Below are positions 25,888 to 34,511 of a DNA stretch of 64,000 nucleotides, piece by piece (the stretch's first letter is position 1; every line of letters begins with the position of its first letter). Origin of the DNA: a bacterium (GTDB lineage: Bacteria; Verrucomicrobiota; Verrucomicrobiia; Limisphaerales; J093); assembly GCA_021780105.1 (NCBI GenBank), contig JAJXZJ010000077.1, positions 1 through 64,000 of the forward strand, written 5' to 3'. Both the position numbers and the translations under genes were made by a program. The notes below the pieces were generated by a model that did no database searches, was not told the DNA's origin, and saw nothing but the letters and a program-made list of their open reading frames with translations.

Positions 25888-26832
25888 TCACGACTGTGCG
25901 CGGTCCAGGGCGGCAAACGCGTTTTCCAGGCTGTTCAAGCCTGCTTCGTGCGTCGGCGCGGGGCCGAATGTCTGGCGCAGGAAAGTGATTGCGTCCGGTA
26001 TCTGGCGGACGGAGCGTGGCAGCGTGGCGCCCGCGGCGTTCGGGTGGCCGCCGCCCATGAGCTTTTCCGCCGCCTTCAACGCCTCGCCGTTCTGGCTGCG
26101 CAGGCTGGCGATGATGGTGCCATTGCCCTTGCGGAAGAGCGTGAGCAGGACGGGATACGGCGTGACCTTCTCCGTGAGCAGGCGGTGGACGATGAGGTTG
26201 ACGTTGCCCACGACGGTGTCCACGTAGCCGACTTGCGGGCTGATGGCGGTGACATGCTCGCGGCTCCAGTTGAAGCCGAGCGGGTTTTCCACGCGTCGTT
26301 TGACCGCCATGACTTCCAGCAGCGGGTGGTCCAGCAGTTTTTCCAGGCGACCTTCGATGAGTTCGATCAGATTCCAGAACTGGTAGCTTTTGACGAGATT
26401 CGCGTAGTCGCTGGCCAGTTCGAACTCCGGATCGTCCACGAGAAACATGTCCGCCGTGTTGCTCAGGCGGACCAGCCGGTCCAGCTCCGGTGAACCGAGT
26501 TCCTGCTGCTGGCACAGTTCATAGCAGAGCAGGCCGGCGGATTTGGTCGGGTCGTGGATCAACTGCGCCCGCTGCGCCCGCGCCTCGATGGCGTGATGGT
26601 CAATGACCGCCCAGTTTGGCCGGTCCAGCCGCGCCTCGAAGGAAAAATCCGCCACCCAGGCCGACTTTTCCGGCAGGCCGCGCTGCCGCCAGTCGTGGTT
26701 GTGGAACGCCTGCAACGGCACCTCGGCGCCAAACAGCGCCGAGGCCAGCCGGCGCAACAACAGGCCGGAAACAAGACCATCGAGGTCGCTCTCGTGAGTG
26801 AGAATGACCTCCGGTTTGGGTAAACACGTCAT
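25888..26832 (-). CDS. DHH/DHHA1-family phosphoesterase
   Basis: 314 residues. DHH motif set: HESDLDG (11-20 region), VADFSFE, the eponymous VIDHH, and the C-terminal GGGHPNAAGATL DHHA1 motif; also RLSNTADMF. Family members are metal-dependent phosphoesterases acting on nano-RNA, pAp or cyclic dinucleotides. Size is close to the NrnA group but the substrate cannot be told. Divergent from the SDR gene. Confidence 0.9.
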   Translation of the reverse strand: MTCLPKPEVILTHESDLDGLVSGLLLRRLASALFGAEVPLQAFHNHDWRQRGLPEKSAWVADFSFEARLDRPNWAVIDHHAIEARAQRAQLIHDPTKSAGLLCYELCQQQELGSPELDRLVRLSNTADMFLVDDPEFELASDYANLVKSYQFWNLIELIEGRLEKLLDHPLLEVMAVKRRVENPLGFNWSREHVTAISPQVGYVDTVVGNVNLIVHRLLTEKVTPYPVLLTLFRKGNGTIIASLRSQNGEALKAAEKLMGGGHPNAAGATLPRSVRQIPDAITFLRQTFGPAPTHEAGLNSLENAFAALDRAQS

Positions 26833-26918
26833 CGTCTGTTCATGCTAACGCACCGGCAATCCGGCCGCCAGCGGTGTTTTTACTTCACCGTCCCTCCCGG
26901 CTGGCCCAGAGTCTGCGC

Positions 26919-27725
26919 ATGAACCTGTTCGATTTGCAGGACGAGGTGGCGGTGGTCATCGGCGGCACCGGCGTGCTCGGCGGCGCGTTGGCGGAAGGAC
27001 TCGCGGCCGCGGGCGCGAAAGTCGCCGTCGTCGGCCGCAATGCCGAACGCGGCCAGGCCCGCGCCAAAGCCATTGTCGCCGCCGGCGGACAGGCGGATTT
27101 CTTCGCCGCCGATGCGCTTCAACGCGAGAGCCTCCGCGCCGCCAACGAACGCATCGAGCGCGAACTCGGCGCGCCGACGATTCTCGTCAACGCCGCGGGC
27201 GGCAATGATCCCAAGGTGACGGTCACGACCGAGCGCGCCTTCGCGCAGATTGCGCTGGAGGACTGGCGGGCGAATTTCGATCTGAACCTCGTCGGCGGCG
27301 TGCTGCTGCCGTGCCAGGAATTCGGCACGACGATGGCCGCCCGCAGATGCGGCAGCATCATCAACCTCGCCAGTGCCGCGGGGCATTTGCCGCTGTCACG
27401 CGTGGTCGCGTATTCCGCGGCCAAGGCGGCGGTGTTGAATCTGAGCCGGTTTCTCGCGCGCGAATGGGCGCCGCGCGGCGTGCGTGTGAACACGATCACG
27501 CCCGGCTTCTTTCCGGGCGAACAGAACCGCCGGCTGCTGTTCAACGCCGACGGCTCCCCCACCCCGCGCGCGGCGGCGATCCTCACGCACACGCCGATGG
27601 GCCGGCTGGGCGAGGCGCACGAGCTGGTCGGCGCGGCGTTGTTCCTCGCCAGCACGCGGGCAAGCAGTTTCGTCACCGGCGCGGACATCGTCGTGGACGG
27701 CGGTTTCCTGGCGCAAACGATTTGA
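26919..27725 (+). CDS. SDR-family oxidoreductase (mannonate oxidoreductase-like)
   Basis: 268 residues, NAD(P)-binding GGTGVLGG (15-22), VNAAGGN, catalytic Ser in LASAAGH and Tyr165-x3-Lys169 in YSAAK, and the C-terminal TGADIVVDGGFLAQTI. The NAAGGNDPKVTV segment and the PGFFPGEQNRRLLFNADGS loop are characteristic of the SDR group annotated as D-mannonate/fructuronate oxidoreductases. No uronate genes are nearby, so this is only a tentative role. Start 26919 (MNLFDLQ) chosen over 26874. Confidence 0.88.
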   Translation: MNLFDLQDEVAVVIGGTGVLGGALAEGLAAAGAKVAVVGRNAERGQARAKAIVAAGGQADFFAADALQRESLRAANERIERELGAPTILVNAAGGNDPKVTVTTERAFAQIALEDWRANFDLNLVGGVLLPCQEFGTTMAARRCGSIINLASAAGHLPLSRVVAYSAAKAAVLNLSRFLAREWAPRGVRVNTITPGFFPGEQNRRLLFNADGSPTPRAAAILTHTPMGRLGEAHELVGAALFLASTRASSFVTGADIVVDGGFLAQTI

Positions 27726-27743
27726 CCGCCACGGCGGAGCGGA

Positions 27744-29090
27744 ATGGTCATGCCACCCGACACCAGCCTCGTGCAATGGCTGCCCCTCGCGGGAATGCTG
27801 CTGGCCGGCGCGTGCCTGTTTGGCGCGTTCCGGTCCGGCCGCCGGCGGCGGTTGATCGAGAACCTGCCCACGTCGAAAACGACCGGCGTGTTCATCGGGC
27901 TGGTGGAGTTGAAGGGGACCGCGGAATCGGCTGTGCCGTTAACCAGCTACCTCGCCGGCCAGCCGTGCGTGTTCTTCGAGTGGACGGTCGAGGAACACTG
28001 GTCGCGCACCGTGACCGAAACCTACACCGACGCCAACGGCAAACCCCAGACCCGCACGCGGCACGAGAGCGGCTGGACGCGTGTCGCCGACGGCGGGCAA
28101 GGCGAGCCGTTCTACCTGCAGGACGATTGCGGCGTCGTGCTGGTGCGTCCCGAAGGCGCGAAGCTGGAGCCGGCGACCATCTTTGACGAAACCGTCGGAC
28201 GCGGTGACGCGCTTTACTACGGCAAGGGACCGGCTCGCGCCGTGGGCAACTCGGATTACCGACGTCGGTTCGTGGAGCGGGCGATCCGGCTGCACGCGCC
28301 CCTTTACGTCGTAGGCCAGGCCCGCGAGCGCGCCGACATCGTGGCGCCGGAACTCGCCCGGGATGCCGCCGCACCGTTGTTTCTCATTTCCACGCGCACA
28401 GAGAAACAAGTGGAATCTGGATACAAGTGGGGTGGCCGCGGCTGGGGACTCCTCGGCCTGGTGTTGTGGGTGGCCGGTTTCGTGGCTCGCGGCGAAGCAT
28501 TCGGAAACCCGCTGGAAAACCGGCTGCCGCTCTACTTTCTGGTCGGTGGCGGCTACCTCGTGCTCGGCACGTTGGTGTGGGCGTGGATGGTTTACAACAG
28601 CCTTGTGGACGTGCGGCAACGCGTGCGGCAGGCCTGGGCGCAAGTGGACGTGCAGCTCAAACGCCGGCACGACTTGATTCCGAATCTCGTCGAGGCGGTG
28701 AAGGGATTTCGCGATTACGAGGCGCAGATTCAAACCGAGCTGGCGACGCTGCGCTCCCAGCTTGAAGCCACGCCGCCGGGCATCGCCGGGCCGGATTTCC
28801 AAGCCGTCACGCCGGTGAGCCGTGTCATCGCCGAGCGTTACCCCGAACTCAAGGCCAGCGAACTCTTTCAGAAGCTCCAGCAGAACCTCGTGGACACCGA
28901 GCAGCGGATTGCGCTGGCGCGGGGCTATTTCAACGAGATCGCCACGCACTACAACACGCGTCTGGAAACCGTGCCGGAACGCTACCTGGCCATGCTGGGC
29001 GGCATGAAACCGCAGTCGCTCATGGCCGCGAATGATTTCGAGCGAGCGCCGGTCAGGGTGGAACTGGCGACAACGACTTCCGGTCGGTGA
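27744..29090 (+). CDS. GIDE-like domain fused to LemA domain, membrane protein
   Basis: 448 residues. Residues about 10-28 form a first membrane helix; about 35-215 resemble the GIDE/E3-ligase-like domain with SYLAGQPCVFFEWTVEEHW and GVVLVRPEGAKLEPATIFDE; two further helices (about 228-246 and 259-283) precede a full LemA domain (WAQVDVQLKRRHDLIPNLVE, ALARGYFNEIATHYN, FPERYL-like end). In most bacteria these two domains sit on separate proteins, often adjacent; here they are one chain. Function unknown; probably envelope-associated. Confidence 0.88.
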   Translation: MVMPPDTSLVQWLPLAGMLLAGACLFGAFRSGRRRRLIENLPTSKTTGVFIGLVELKGTAESAVPLTSYLAGQPCVFFEWTVEEHWSRTVTETYTDANGKPQTRTRHESGWTRVADGGQGEPFYLQDDCGVVLVRPEGAKLEPATIFDETVGRGDALYYGKGPARAVGNSDYRRRFVERAIRLHAPLYVVGQARERADIVAPELARDAAAPLFLISTRTEKQVESGYKWGGRGWGLLGLVLWVAGFVARGEAFGNPLENRLPLYFLVGGGYLVLGTLVWAWMVYNSLVDVRQRVRQAWAQVDVQLKRRHDLIPNLVEAVKGFRDYEAQIQTELATLRSQLEATPPGIAGPDFQAVTPVSRVIAERYPELKASELFQKLQQNLVDTEQRIALARGYFNEIATHYNTRLETVPERYLAMLGGMKPQSLMAANDFERAPVRVELATTTSGR

Positions 29091-29379
29091 CCGGCTGCTA
29101 AATTTTGTTAACGGCTTAATCCAGTATAACCAAAAGTCGCATCCATTCCGCTGATCATCCGTTTCAAAATTCATAATTATTTCACTGGGTGTGCCGGAAA
29201 AGTCGGTGGCCATGATTCACTGACCACTTCCCGGCGTTGCGCCGATACTCTTGGACGAGAGAGTATTGCGCTCACACGTCGGGATCAGCCGGCGCCCAAT
29301 TTCGATGGCCGCGAAGCCACCTCCACCCGGCAGCCAGTGCGGGTCCAGTTTCGCGTGGCGATGATCTATGGGAAACCCG
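29091..29379. other. Decayed sequence downstream of the LemA gene
   Basis: The first ~120 bp are AT-richer than the surroundings and hold no gene or clear terminator. The remainder may be the 3' continuation of the RHS-like remnant that follows, but no single frame can be kept. Confidence 0.35.
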
Positions 29380-29830
29380 CGTTGGCCGATCCAGCCACCT
29401 GTCAAATGCCGCACATGCCCGTGACATGTCCGTGGTCGTGGTGACCGGCGTGGACTGGTCCTTGTAAAACGTCTGCCAGAACCGCAGCTCGTCTAAGGAT
29501 GTCTGCGTCATGGAAACCAGCTTGGTTGTCCCCGAACCGTCGTCGGGGAAGACACGGGTTTGGGAGCGGCGGACACGTCATAACCATGGTAGGTGACCAC
29601 GGCATTGGTCACCCAGGTGATCCGGTTGGTGCCGCTGAAATCAATGGCGAGGCTCTGATTGAGGTCGGCGGTATAAATCCGGCACCGTTCAAATCATACA
29701 GGAACAGGGTGGCCACATCATCTGGGTCCACCTGTGAGGTCATTTGCAGGATATTGTTCCCTGTCAGACTCGTGGGAGTAGAACTCCCGGCGGCGCTATA
29801 CACCTTCTTATACGCCCAGCCGATACCGTC
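29380..29830 (-). pseudogene. RHS-repeat-like protein remnant, frameshifted
   Basis: Reading the minus strand and changing frame two or three times gives connected protein-like text: TGNNILQMTSQVDPDDVATL, then ADLNQSLAIDFSGTNRITWV, TNAVVTYHGYDVS, then PDDGSGTTKLVSMTQTSLDE and LRFWQTFYKDQSTP. This style (alternating Ser/Thr/Asn/Asp with aromatic residues and repeated T-T-x motifs) is that of YD/RHS-type secreted repeat proteins common in Verrucomicrobiota. No intact reading frame remains, so it is a pseudogene. Confidence 0.5.
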
Positions 29831-30054
29831 CGAGCAATACGAAGAATGGATGAAAGGCAGCCGCTATCTCAATGCCGGGCCGTTACGTGAACACATCAAA
29901 CTCGGAAAACCCATGCTGATGACCGCCAGACACTCGACCGGCGGCGCGGCGAACTCGATGACTCGCTATCCTGCGCCACCTCGTTTTACCTCGTGCTCAT
30001 GACCGCAAAAACCAATTTGCTGAAACTGACCCACACAACTCCATTGCCGATCCC
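29831..30054. other. Unassigned region before peptidase gene
   Basis: A plus frame reads SEQYEEWMKGSRYLNAGPLR then EHIKLGKPMLMTARHST, protein-like but without a start or flanking context. No family recognised; it may be another fragment of decayed accessory DNA. Confidence 0.3.
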
Positions 30055-31488
30055 TTATTGCCCGCTCACCCAGTCGGTGAAGGGATCCCAGGGCGGCAAA
30101 AGGATCGGTTTCTGTTTGGTCAGGGCCAGCAGCTTGGGCGGGACGAAGCGGCGGTCTATGACAACCTGGAAGACGTGCTTTTCAAACCATTTGCCGTCAA
30201 TCGTGAACCAGCCCTTGTCGCCGGACTTCTCCCCCCAGGAGTTCTCAACCTTCCACTTGACGGGAATCCCCTGCTGCACGTCCACGCCGGTGAACACCAT
30301 GGCGTGGTTGGGCGTGCCGTTGTCATAGGCCAGGGTGTCCGCCTTGCTCATCGAAAAATCAATACCAAACAAATCCTCCTTGTCCTCGATGCCCTGCAAC
30401 CAGAGACCCTTTTTGACATCGCCCTCGGCGGAGGCATTGGCACCAAACCAGACGGGTTGGTCCGCCATGATGGATTTATGCACCATGGCCACCATTTCCT
30501 TCATCTGGATGTTCACGGCGTCCATGTTCGGCGCGTCAGCCATGTTCCGTTCCCACGCCCATTCCAAGTGGGTGTGCATCGGCTTGCCGGGGTAGTTGAC
30601 GAAGCTTACGTAGCGGTTCAGATCGTCGCCCAGGAATTTCCGGCGGAAGGATTGGGGCGTGTAGGTTTCCAGGGGAGTGATTTTGCCGTCCTTCGTTTCG
30701 TAGCGCCACTGAAAGGTTTCCGGCGGTTTTCCCAAGCATAGCACCAGGATCTTGTAAACGTCCTGGAGCGCGACCATTTTCAACTGGCGGAGTTCGGTCA
30801 GTTCCGTCCCGTCACGGGCCGCGCGGTGAATCTCCGCCACCGCCTTGCGCAAACGGGCCGCCATCAACGCGACCATTTCGTCCGAATGGGAGGCGGCGTA
30901 ATCGTCCGGCATCACCGAGGCCGGAACTGCGCCGTATTTCTGGATCAACGCCCGGACGTAGTTCCAGTTGCCGCCGTCGGTGATCAAATGCTGGAGGAAG
31001 GTGTCCATGCGGCGGCTGTGAATGGGTTCCTGACGCAAACCGATGGCCAACTCGAGCGACCGGTTGGCCGCTTCGAGTTTTTCGTAAAACTGCTCATAGG
31101 CCTGCGAGAGCATGAACTCTTTCATCTTGTGTTTGGCCATGACCTCGGGCCGCAGCACGTTAAGCCCGGCAAAAAGCCAACAGCGGCCGGACTGCTGCTG
31201 GTCGGCAATCGAGCCAGGCTCCTTGATCACGTGCGTGAAGAACGTGTCCGTGCGATTCACCAAGTCGGGGTTGATCGTCAGCGAGCGGACGCTGTGGTCT
31301 GCCAGCGCGTTCCGGCCGGCCCGTAGTTGTGGCGTCATGGGCGCCGATTCTTGCAGGGTCTTCAACATCGGAGGAGTAAGTCCCGCTCCGGCCGAAGGAC
31401 CCTCACCTTGCACCGGCTTATACTGGCCAAGGACCGGTGCCGCGGCCAACACCGCCCAGAAGAACAGAGATTCAACAACGATTTTCAT
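30055..31488 (-). CDS. Secreted C1 peptidase (bleomycin hydrolase/aminopeptidase C type)
   Basis: 477 residues. N-terminal signal peptide MKIVVESLFFWAVLAAAPVL with likely cut after the Ala/Gly-rich part. Catalytic Cys103 in QQQSGRCWLFAGLN, His in GTPNHAMVFTG and Asn in KVENSWGEKSGD, preceded by the oxyanion Gln, as in papain-fold C1B peptidases. The C-terminal FTDWVSGQ replaces the terminal residue that controls aminopeptidase activity in yeast and PepC enzymes. PepC is normally cytosolic; the export signal here is unusual. Start at 31488 chosen because it begins the signal peptide. Confidence 0.9.
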   Translation of the reverse strand: MKIVVESLFFWAVLAAAPVLGQYKPVQGEGPSAGAGLTPPMLKTLQESAPMTPQLRAGRNALADHSVRSLTINPDLVNRTDTFFTHVIKEPGSIADQQQSGRCWLFAGLNVLRPEVMAKHKMKEFMLSQAYEQFYEKLEAANRSLELAIGLRQEPIHSRRMDTFLQHLITDGGNWNYVRALIQKYGAVPASVMPDDYAASHSDEMVALMAARLRKAVAEIHRAARDGTELTELRQLKMVALQDVYKILVLCLGKPPETFQWRYETKDGKITPLETYTPQSFRRKFLGDDLNRYVSFVNYPGKPMHTHLEWAWERNMADAPNMDAVNIQMKEMVAMVHKSIMADQPVWFGANASAEGDVKKGLWLQGIEDKEDLFGIDFSMSKADTLAYDNGTPNHAMVFTGVDVQQGIPVKWKVENSWGEKSGDKGWFTIDGKWFEKHVFQVVIDRRFVPPKLLALTKQKPILLPPWDPFTDWVSGQ

Positions 31489-32036
31489 CGCGTGAACGCC
31501 CCGGGACACACGTCCGGACCAGGTGACAGCAATCCGAACGGGCCGGACATTGTTTGTTCGACTCCCCGCACATTTCACGGAGCATTGTTTTCCCATCAGG
31601 TTCATTGCCCGCGATCTTCTGTCGCCGTCCGTCAGGTTGCAAGCCTTCGTCAGCCGGCAGGTTCGGCCTGTTGGCCTCCAAGTCTGGCGGTGAGGTCACA
31701 ATTCGACGCACATCGCGAGATGCTGGCCGGCGGCGGCAAAGGTGCGCGGACAGCAATACGGGAGGTTGCACGCTTGACAGATGATGAGCGCCACAATCTG
31801 GTGCGGTTGGGCAAGCTGATGGAGGCCACCCCTTTGGTGGCAGGGGCGGCCTGAATAGGCCGCGGCGAGTGAAGCGTCCCAGATGGCAGAAAACACCGGT
31901 TCCAAACGCGCTGGCCTCGGAAAGCAGACCGGCGTTCGTGGCCAATTCCCGCCTGCCGTCGCAAACAGAAACAGACGAAAAAGAGCCTTCGCTCAAACAT
32001 TGGCTTTTCCCAATGGACTGTTAAGATTCGCACGCG
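31489..32036. other. Intergenic region with possible fragment and promoter
   Basis: No full gene. A plus frame ending at 31854 reads AREVARLTDDERHNL-like text (REMLAGGGKGARTAIREVAR, then LVRLGKLMEATPLVAG), possibly a remnant of unknown origin. TTGGCT (32000-32005) and TAAGAT (32022-32027) with a 16-bp spacer lie just before the lipoprotein ATG at 32037 and could be a promoter, although this would leave almost no leader. Confidence 0.35.
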
Positions 32037-32912
32037 ATGAAAGAACAACAAGGGGCGGCTCGGTGGTCGGTCAGGTGGAAGCCAAATGCCGGGGCGGCGG
32101 CGCTGGGCGTGATGGCTCTGGCGCTGCTGGGCGCCGGCTGCGCCGGGCCGCGCCCCGATGACATGCGCACGGCGGCCGGGCCGGCCTTCGGGTTGCCCAA
32201 GCCGCCGGAGTTTGTCGGGGGCTACTTCGCCGTGCTGCTGACGAATGTGGACGGTTTCAGCGCACGGGTGACGCTGGAGACACGGTCGCGGGCCACCGCC
32301 ACCGCCTGGAGAACCGTTTCCGGCGAACTGGTGGGCCGTGGCCCTCATCTGTTGTTCGCCCCCGCCGGCGGGAATTCCGGCAAACGGGATCTGGGCACGG
32401 CCGGCAACGCGTTCGTCTGGGATGTGGCGGCCAACCACGGCTTTGTGATCAGCGATGCGCTGCAAGGGGTCGCGCCGATGTCCGGCACCCGGAGCGTCAC
32501 CAACATCGTCGAGCAACCCGCCTCCGCCGGCCTGACCCCGCAGAATGTGGACGGCCACCTTTGCGCACCGACGGATGTCACGGTGCAGTCGAGTGACGGC
32601 ACCAGCGTGACGCTGCACGTCTGGCGCGCGCCGGACCTGAACGGGCTGCCGTTGCGGGTCACCCGCGAAACCGAGATCGCCAGCGTGGTCCTGAATCTCA
32701 CGGGCGCGCGGCTGGAGACGCCACCGCTCAAGTTGTTCCAGCCGCCGGACGGGTTTACGAAATATACCAACGCGGAAGCAATGATGAGCGAACTGGCCAC
32801 ACGGCAGCAGACCATTCGCACCCGGCCCATCAAGCGCCAGGACAACGACGACAACGACAGGTTTAACTTCGGGAACGGCCAATATCCCGGCCAGGATCCG
32901 GGCCTGTATTGA
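32037..32912 (+). CDS. Putative lipoprotein of unknown function
   Basis: 291 residues. A long basic N-terminus (MKEQQGAARWSVRWKP) precedes a hydrophobic stretch ending in the lipobox LLGAGC, so lipidation at that Cys (about residue 35) is expected. The body is beta-strand rich (GYFAVLLTNVDGFSARVTLE; VTLHVWRAPDLNGLPLRVTR) and resembles carrier-like DUF4412-type domains without proof. The C-terminus is polar with the acidic patch DNDDNDRFNFGNG. Not clearly part of an operon; the Rrf2 gene follows. Confidence 0.7.
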   Translation: MKEQQGAARWSVRWKPNAGAAALGVMALALLGAGCAGPRPDDMRTAAGPAFGLPKPPEFVGGYFAVLLTNVDGFSARVTLETRSRATATAWRTVSGELVGRGPHLLFAPAGGNSGKRDLGTAGNAFVWDVAANHGFVISDALQGVAPMSGTRSVTNIVEQPASAGLTPQNVDGHLCAPTDVTVQSSDGTSVTLHVWRAPDLNGLPLRVTRETEIASVVLNLTGARLETPPLKLFQPPDGFTKYTNAEAMMSELATRQQTIRTRPIKRQDNDDNDRFNFGNGQYPGQDPGLY

Positions 32913-33001
32913 TCGCGAACACCGGCGCGGCCGGCCCGTCCGCCAGCCGTCGGAACCTCGTTTTGATTGCGAGCGGGCGGGCGTCTGCTTACGCTGCCTG
33001 C

Positions 33002-33418
33002 GTGAAACTATCCGTCAAAAGCGACTACGCCGCCCGGGCGTTGCTGGGTCTCGCCCGGTCCTTTCAAACGCGCGCCGTCCGCCGCGCGGAGGATCTCGCC
33101 GACGAACAGGGAGTGCCGGCCAATTACCTCGTCCAGATTCTGATCGAGCTGAAGGCCGCGCATCTCGTGAACAGCGTCCGCGGCAAGGAAGGCGGCTACC
33201 TGCTGGCGCGCCAGCCGGCGGAAATCACGCTGGGCGACGTGCTCCGCGCCATCCACGGAAACATCTTCGACTCGCAGGCGCTCACCGACTCGCAATGTCC
33301 GCCGGTTCTGCGCAACGCCTGGGAAAAGATGCAGGAGGCTGTAAGCCGGACCGCAAACGCGATCAATTTTCAGCAACTGCTGGACGAGGCCGACCGCTCG
33401 AAGATGTATTACATCTAG
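33002..33418 (+). CDS. Rrf2-family transcriptional regulator
   Basis: 138 residues from a GTG start (33002). The winged-helix N-terminus reads KLSVKSDYAARALLGLARS, with LADEQGVPANYLVQILIELK and the Rrf2 wing RGKEGGYLLARQPAEITLGD. IscR-type regulators carry three Cys that hold a 2Fe-2S cluster; here only one Cys (DSQCPP) is seen in that region, so this is probably a cluster-free CymR-like member. Ends at SKMYYI, a usual Rrf2 tail. Precedes the MidA-type gene by 9 bp and may be cotranscribed with it. Confidence 0.9.
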   Translation: MKLSVKSDYAARALLGLARSFQTRAVRRAEDLADEQGVPANYLVQILIELKAAHLVNSVRGKEGGYLLARQPAEITLGDVLRAIHGNIFDSQALTDSQCPPVLRNAWEKMQEAVSRTANAINFQQLLDEADRSKMYYI

Positions 33419-33427
33419 GCGCGCCCG

Positions 33428-34507
33428 ATGAACCCAGTGACCGCCGCCATTCGTCAGGCCATCCCGGCCGGCGGCGCGATTCCGTTTGCCCGGTTCATGG
33501 AACTGGCACTTTACCACCCGGACGCCGGCTATTACGAGCGCGAGGCAACCAACGTCGGCCGCGGCGGCGATTTCTTCACAAGCGTCAGCGTCGGCAGCGT
33601 GTTTGGTGAACTGCTGGCGCACCGTTTTGCCGGCTGGCTGGAGGCGTTGCCCGGCGCCGGACAATTGGTCGAAGCCGGCGCGCACGACGGCCGGCTCGCC
33701 GCCGATGTGCTGGGCTGGTTCCAACGCTGGCGGCCCGCGCTGTTCACGCGGCTGGAATACTGGATAATGGAACCGTCGCCCCGGCGGCGCGCGTGGCAAA
33801 GCGCAGCGCTGCGGGAATGGGCTGATCATGTCCGGTGGTATGACGGTTGGACGGCGCTCCCGGCGACCGGCATCCGCGGCGTCATTTTCGCGAACGAACT
33901 GCTCGACGCGCTGCCCGTCCGGCGCTTCGGCTGGGACGCGGCGGCGAAAACTTGGTTCGAGTGGGGCGTGGGTTGCACTGGTGAAGGGTTCCACTGGCAA
34001 CAGCTCCCGCCGGCACACCATGTTTCGCTTTCCGAGCTGCCGCCGGCGTTGCTCGCCGTGTTGCCGGATGGCTACGTGGCGGAAATCTGCCCGGCGGCCG
34101 GCGCGTGGTGGCAGGCGGCCGCCGCGGCCTTGCGACAGGGCAAGCTGGTGACGGTGGACTTCGGCCACCTGCCGGGCGACCGCTTCCGTCCGGAACGAAC
34201 GCGCGGCACGGTGCGCGCCTACCGGCATCATCAGGTGAGCGACGATCTCCTGGCCTCGCCGGGCGAACAGGATTTGACCGCGGACGTGGACTGGGGCGCA
34301 GTGCAAACCGCCGGCGAGCAGGCGGGATTGAAGACGGATGGACTCTGGCGGCAGGAACAGTTTTTGACGCGCATCGTCGCCGAGATCGAACAATCGCCGG
34401 CGGGTTTCGCGCCCTGGACGCCGGCGCGCCTGCGCCAGTTGCGCACGCTGCTGCACCCGGAGCATCTCGGCCGCGCGTTTCGCGTGCTCCAGCAAAGCCG
34501 CGGCTGA
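33428..34507 (+). CDS. MidA/NDUFAF7-type SAM-dependent methyltransferase
   Basis: 359 residues. Characteristic DUF185/MidA text: FARFMELALYHPDAGYYERE, GGDFFTSVSVGSVFGELLA, the SAM-binding strand LVEAGAHDGRLAADVL, IFANELLDALPVRRFGWDA and LVTVDFGHLPGDRF followed by RGTVRAYRHHQVSDDLL. Mitochondrial NDUFAF7 dimethylates an arginine of complex I; bacterial members are poorly known. The next gene starts 4 bp after its stop. Confidence 0.92.
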   Translation: MNPVTAAIRQAIPAGGAIPFARFMELALYHPDAGYYEREATNVGRGGDFFTSVSVGSVFGELLAHRFAGWLEALPGAGQLVEAGAHDGRLAADVLGWFQRWRPALFTRLEYWIMEPSPRRRAWQSAALREWADHVRWYDGWTALPATGIRGVIFANELLDALPVRRFGWDAAAKTWFEWGVGCTGEGFHWQQLPPAHHVSLSELPPALLAVLPDGYVAEICPAAGAWWQAAAAALRQGKLVTVDFGHLPGDRFRPERTRGTVRAYRHHQVSDDLLASPGEQDLTADVDWGAVQTAGEQAGLKTDGLWRQEQFLTRIVAEIEQSPAGFAPWTPARLRQLRTLLHPEHLGRAFRVLQQSRG

Positions 34508-34511
34508 TTTC

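Noticed and set aside
31690-31857. Plus frame with helical protein-like text in the gap before the lipoprotein gene
   Set aside because: No start codon in a sensible place and no family recognised; kept only as a note in the intergenic entry.
32000-32027. TTGGCT-16-TAAGAT as promoter of the lipoprotein gene
   Set aside because: Weak -35/-10 match and it would put the transcript start only a few bases before the ATG; one weak case is not enough for a feature.
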